64,000 nucleotides of DNA from Ezakiella sp. (GTDB lineage Bacteria > Bacillota > Clostridia > Tissierellales > Peptoniphilaceae), in contig JALFRW010000030.1 of NCBI GenBank assembly GCA_022778715.1, positions 62,001 to 126,000 on the forward strand, written 5' to 3'. Below the pieces are notes generated by a model, which saw only the letters and a list, made by a program, of their open reading frames with translations, ran no database searches and was not told the DNA's origin. The translations under genes and the position numbers were made by a program. This document shows, in pieces, positions 60,973 to 64,000 of the stretch. Numbering within the stretch: the stretch's first letter is position 1; the number at the start of each line of letters is the position of its first letter.

Positions 60973-63301
60973 CGTCATTATTCCTATTTAAGACCTCGTC
61001 TAATTCGTTAAGTGAAATGAGAACACTTCTAGGTTTGCTACCCTCACTTGGACCAACAATGCCCATTTGTTCCATTTGATCTATGATTCTTGCCGCCCTG
61101 CTATATCCAATTCTAAGCTTTCTTTGCAAATATGAAATGCTACCTTGATTATCTTTCACAACAAGCATTGCTGCATCTTCAAATAGCTCATCATAATAAT
61201 CGTCTGTTGGAGCGGTAGTTTGATTGATTACCGAAGTAATATTTGTAACGCTTTCTTGATGTTTTTCTGATTCAGTTTGAGGATTGTTCTCTTTTATAAA
61301 TTCAACAATTTTTTCAATTTCTTTATCTGAAACAAATGGTCCTTGAATTCTAACCGGGTTAGATTCAGATCTGTGTAAAAACAGCATATCTCCCTTTCCT
61401 AGAAGTTTTTCTGCTCCGGTCATATCAAGAATAGTTCTTGAGTCGATTTGAGAACTTACTGCAAATGAAATTCTGGATGGAATATTTGCCTTAATTGTCC
61501 CCGTAATTACATCAACTGATGGTCTTTGTGTTGCAACAATTAAATACATTCCGGCAGCTCTGGCCATTTGAGCCAATCTTGAAATACTTTCTTCCACCTC
61601 TTTACCGCTAACAAGCATCAAATCAGCAAGTTCATCGATAATTATAACAATTTCTTTTAGCTTTTCAATAGAATTATCCATCTCTGCTTTTGCATTGAAA
61701 GAATTTATGTCTCGAACATTATTTTTTGCAAATAATGCATATCTTTTTTCCATCTCTGTTACTGCCCATTGTAAAGCACCGCTGGCTTTTTTAGCGTCTG
61801 TAACCACAGGAATCAATAAATGAGGAATACCATTATAAACAGAAAGTTCAACCACTTTAGGGTCAATCAATAGTAATTTTACATCGTTTGGGTTAGCCTT
61901 GTACAAAATACTAATAATAATTGAATTTATACAAACACTCTTACCGGAACCTGTTGCACCGGCAATTAATAAGTGAGGCATATCTGAAATTCTGGATATA
62001 ATATTTTTACCTTCAATATCTTTACCCAGTGCTATTGATGTTTTATCCTTGCTATTTAAATATTCATCTGATTGCAAAAGTTCGCCAAGTGCTAAAATAT
62101 CTTTTTCGTCATTCGGAGTTTCAATACCAACTCTGCTCTTTCCTGGAATTGGCGCTACAATTCTGATATCTTTACTTTCTAGTGATAAACACAAATCGTC
62201 TTGCAAGTTTACTATTCTTGAAACTTTAACACCAATTGCCGGCTTTAATTCATAAACCGTTACCGTTGGACCTCTGTTTATACTTTCAACTGTAACCTCT
62301 ATGCCAAAGCTTGCAAGTGTTTTTTCTATGATTTCAGCTTTTTTGTTTAAAAGAGATCTGTTAAGTTTTTTTACTTTTTTTGATTCATTTAAAAGACTAA
62401 TTGGTGGAAAAATGTAAGTTTCCTCCGGAATCTCTTTAGTATCAGAATCTATTTTCATAGGCTCAATTTTTTCCGCAGACTTTTTAATAGTATTTCTTTC
62501 ATTTTTATTTGTATTTTCTTCTATGTTGATTTTATCGTTTAATTCATTTTCAAAAGGTTCTTCAAAACTAATTACTTCTTCATCTTTAGCCGTTTCGCCA
62601 TCAGTAAAATTAATATTATATTGATTTTTTTGCACAACTGAATTAGAGACTGAGCTATCATTTAAAGCTATATCGGGATTTGTAATTTGTCTTTTTTCAC
62701 GTCTAATGTTTCTCATATTAGAAATATTATCTTCAATTTTATTAACAACTTTTTCAGTGCTTTCAATAACCGTTTTCTTATTAACCTGAATAATGGAAAA
62801 CAGTTGGGCAAGAAAACAGACTGCTATAAAAATATAAAACCCTGCTGCACCAAATAACTGTCTAAAAGCATGAGCTATTGTAGCACCTATATAACCCCCG
62901 CCTCTATAATAATTTGCTGCTTCAAGAGCATTTTTAAGGTGAAGTTTATATGATGAAATTGAAACCGTAATTGCATCACATAACATCATAAAAAGAATTG
63001 AAAATATAATTGTATGAATTATATATTTTTCTTTTTTGTCTCTCAGCTTTCTAAATAAAAACACTAGTGATAAAAAGAGTATAGTAAATGGCAAAATTTT
63101 ACCATATAAACCAAATGTGCCTTTCACGAACGATGACACAAATTTCCCTACAACCCCGGTTTTAGAAATATTTGTAAAAATAAATAGAAATATACTCAGC
63201 AAAAAAAGACAAATGCCAAAATATATATCATTTTGTTGTTTTGTCAATTTCTTTGAGCGTGATGCTGTCTTTTTTCTATTTCTAACATTTCTATCGTTCA
63301 T
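60962..63301 (-). CDS. ftsK: DNA translocase FtsK/SpoIIIE
   Basis: Four N-terminal TM, LLIAGATGSGKSVCINSII, gamma domain ISYLQRKLRIGYSRAARIIDQMEQMGIVGPSEGSKPR. Confidence 0.97.
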   Translation of the reverse strand: MNDRNVRNRKKTASRSKKLTKQQNDIYFGICLFLLSIFLFIFTNISKTGVVGKFVSSFVKGTFGLYGKILPFTILFLSLVFLFRKLRDKKEKYIIHTIIFSILFMMLCDAITVSISSYKLHLKNALEAANYYRGGGYIGATIAHAFRQLFGAAGFYIFIAVCFLAQLFSIIQVNKKTVIESTEKVVNKIEDNISNMRNIRREKRQITNPDIALNDSSVSNSVVQKNQYNINFTDGETAKDEEVISFEEPFENELNDKINIEENTNKNERNTIKKSAEKIEPMKIDSDTKEIPEETYIFPPISLLNESKKVKKLNRSLLNKKAEIIEKTLASFGIEVTVESINRGPTVTVYELKPAIGVKVSRIVNLQDDLCLSLESKDIRIVAPIPGKSRVGIETPNDEKDILALGELLQSDEYLNSKDKTSIALGKDIEGKNIISRISDMPHLLIAGATGSGKSVCINSIIISILYKANPNDVKLLLIDPKVVELSVYNGIPHLLIPVVTDAKKASGALQWAVTEMEKRYALFAKNNVRDINSFNAKAEMDNSIEKLKEIVIIIDELADLMLVSGKEVEESISRLAQMARAAGMYLIVATQRPSVDVITGTIKANIPSRISFAVSSQIDSRTILDMTGAEKLLGKGDMLFLHRSESNPVRIQGPFVSDKEIEKIVEFIKENNPQTESEKHQESVTNITSVINQTTAPTDDYYDELFEDAAMLVVKDNQGSISYLQRKLRIGYSRAARIIDQMEQMGIVGPSEGSKPRSVLISLNELDEVLNRNNDDEE

Positions 63302-63310
63302 TAAACCACC

Positions 63311-64000
63311 TTATTTTATAAAAAAAGTAATTATTGCAATTATAACTAAATATATCGAAAAATATTTTAGCTTATTTCTGTTGATTAAATCAATTAAGAA
63401 TCTAAGTGAATATACACCAACAACAAATGATACCACCATTCCGATTATGATAGGAAGTGACAGTGCCATGCTTTCGCCGGCTTTTACAGCGTCTTTCAGT
63501 CCAAAAATAAATGCACCGAATGTTGCAGGCAAACTTAATAAGAAAGAGAATTTAGCAGCTTCTTTTTTATTCACATCCAAAAAAGTAGCTGCAAAAATTG
63601 TCGAGCCACTTCTTGATATTCCTGGTAAAATCGCAAGTCCTTGCACCATGCCAATGCCTATTGGACCTAAAATATTTGTGTCAGTTATTTCTTTTTTGCC
63701 GGTAAAAGTGTCGATAAAATATAACAAAATCGCCGTTATTAAAAACATTAGCGAAATCATTTTCATATTCGAATATAAACTTGCGAAAGTTTCTTCAAAA
63801 ATAAGTGCAATCAAAACCGTTGGAATGCAAGCTAAAAGAATGTATAAAACCATTTTTTGATTTTTTGTGATTGGAGTTTTGTCTTTAGAAAATATTTTTT
63901 TAATTAGATTTATAAATTCAATAAAAAGTGTTGCAACATCACGTCTGTAGAAATATAATACACTTAAAAATGTTCCAAAATGCAGCATTTGTGCCACAAA
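63311..64000 (-). CDS. uppP: Undecaprenyl-diphosphatase UppP (5' end beyond window)
   Basis: LPGISRSGSTIFAATFLDVNKKEAAKFSFLLSLPAT; LHFGTFLSVLYFYRRDV; frame open through window end. Confidence 0.93.
   Translation of the reverse strand, partial: FVAQMLHFGTFLSVLYFYRRDVATLFIEFINLIKKIFSKDKTPITKNQKMVLYILLACIPTVLIALIFEETFASLYSNMKMISLMFLITAILLYFIDTFTGKKEITDTNILGPIGIGMVQGLAILPGISRSGSTIFAATFLDVNKKEAAKFSFLLSLPATFGAFIFGLKDAVKAGESMALSLPIIIGMVVSFVVGVYSLRFLIDLINRNKLKYFSIYLVIIAIITFFIK

Noticed and set aside
63036-63860. 274-aa + strand ORF
   Set aside because: Antisense to ftsK/uppP, which have clear family motifs; shadow ORF in low-GC sequence

Overview
Low-GC Firmicutes-type chromosomal window, probably an anaerobic Tissierellia/Clostridia relative (inference from gene content and order). 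Genes from ~0.5 to 39.3 kb are all on the + strand; from 39.34 kb to the end all are on the - strand. Left half: ornithine carbamoyltransferase, a complete F-type ATP synthase operon (atpBEFHAGDC) whose c subunit carries a Na+-binding signature, a pilin/pseudopilin cluster without an assembly ATPase, efp, nusB/xseAB/ispA/tlyA/recN, scpAB/rluB, cmk/plsC/ispH/S1, miaB/mutS/mutL/miaA. Right half: Xer-type recombinase with a 13-6-13 palindrome in its leader, a decayed marR-uvrA-like remnant, a three-gene secreted operon (two ~470-aa paralogues of unknown function plus a ~2.5-kaa papain-like protease mosaic) behind a strong promoter and structured leader, rny, a Mre11/Rad50-like system with the Rad50 split over three overlapping ORFs, recA, cinA C-terminal domain, pgsA, rimO, ftsK, uppP. 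Best candidates for something undescribed: the secreted operon (41.6-52.2 kb), the split Rad50 locus (54.3-57.6 kb), the pilin cluster (8.8-14.4 kb), and a MutL that has lost its endonuclease motifs. All calls are from reading the sequence and provided translations; no database searches were run.
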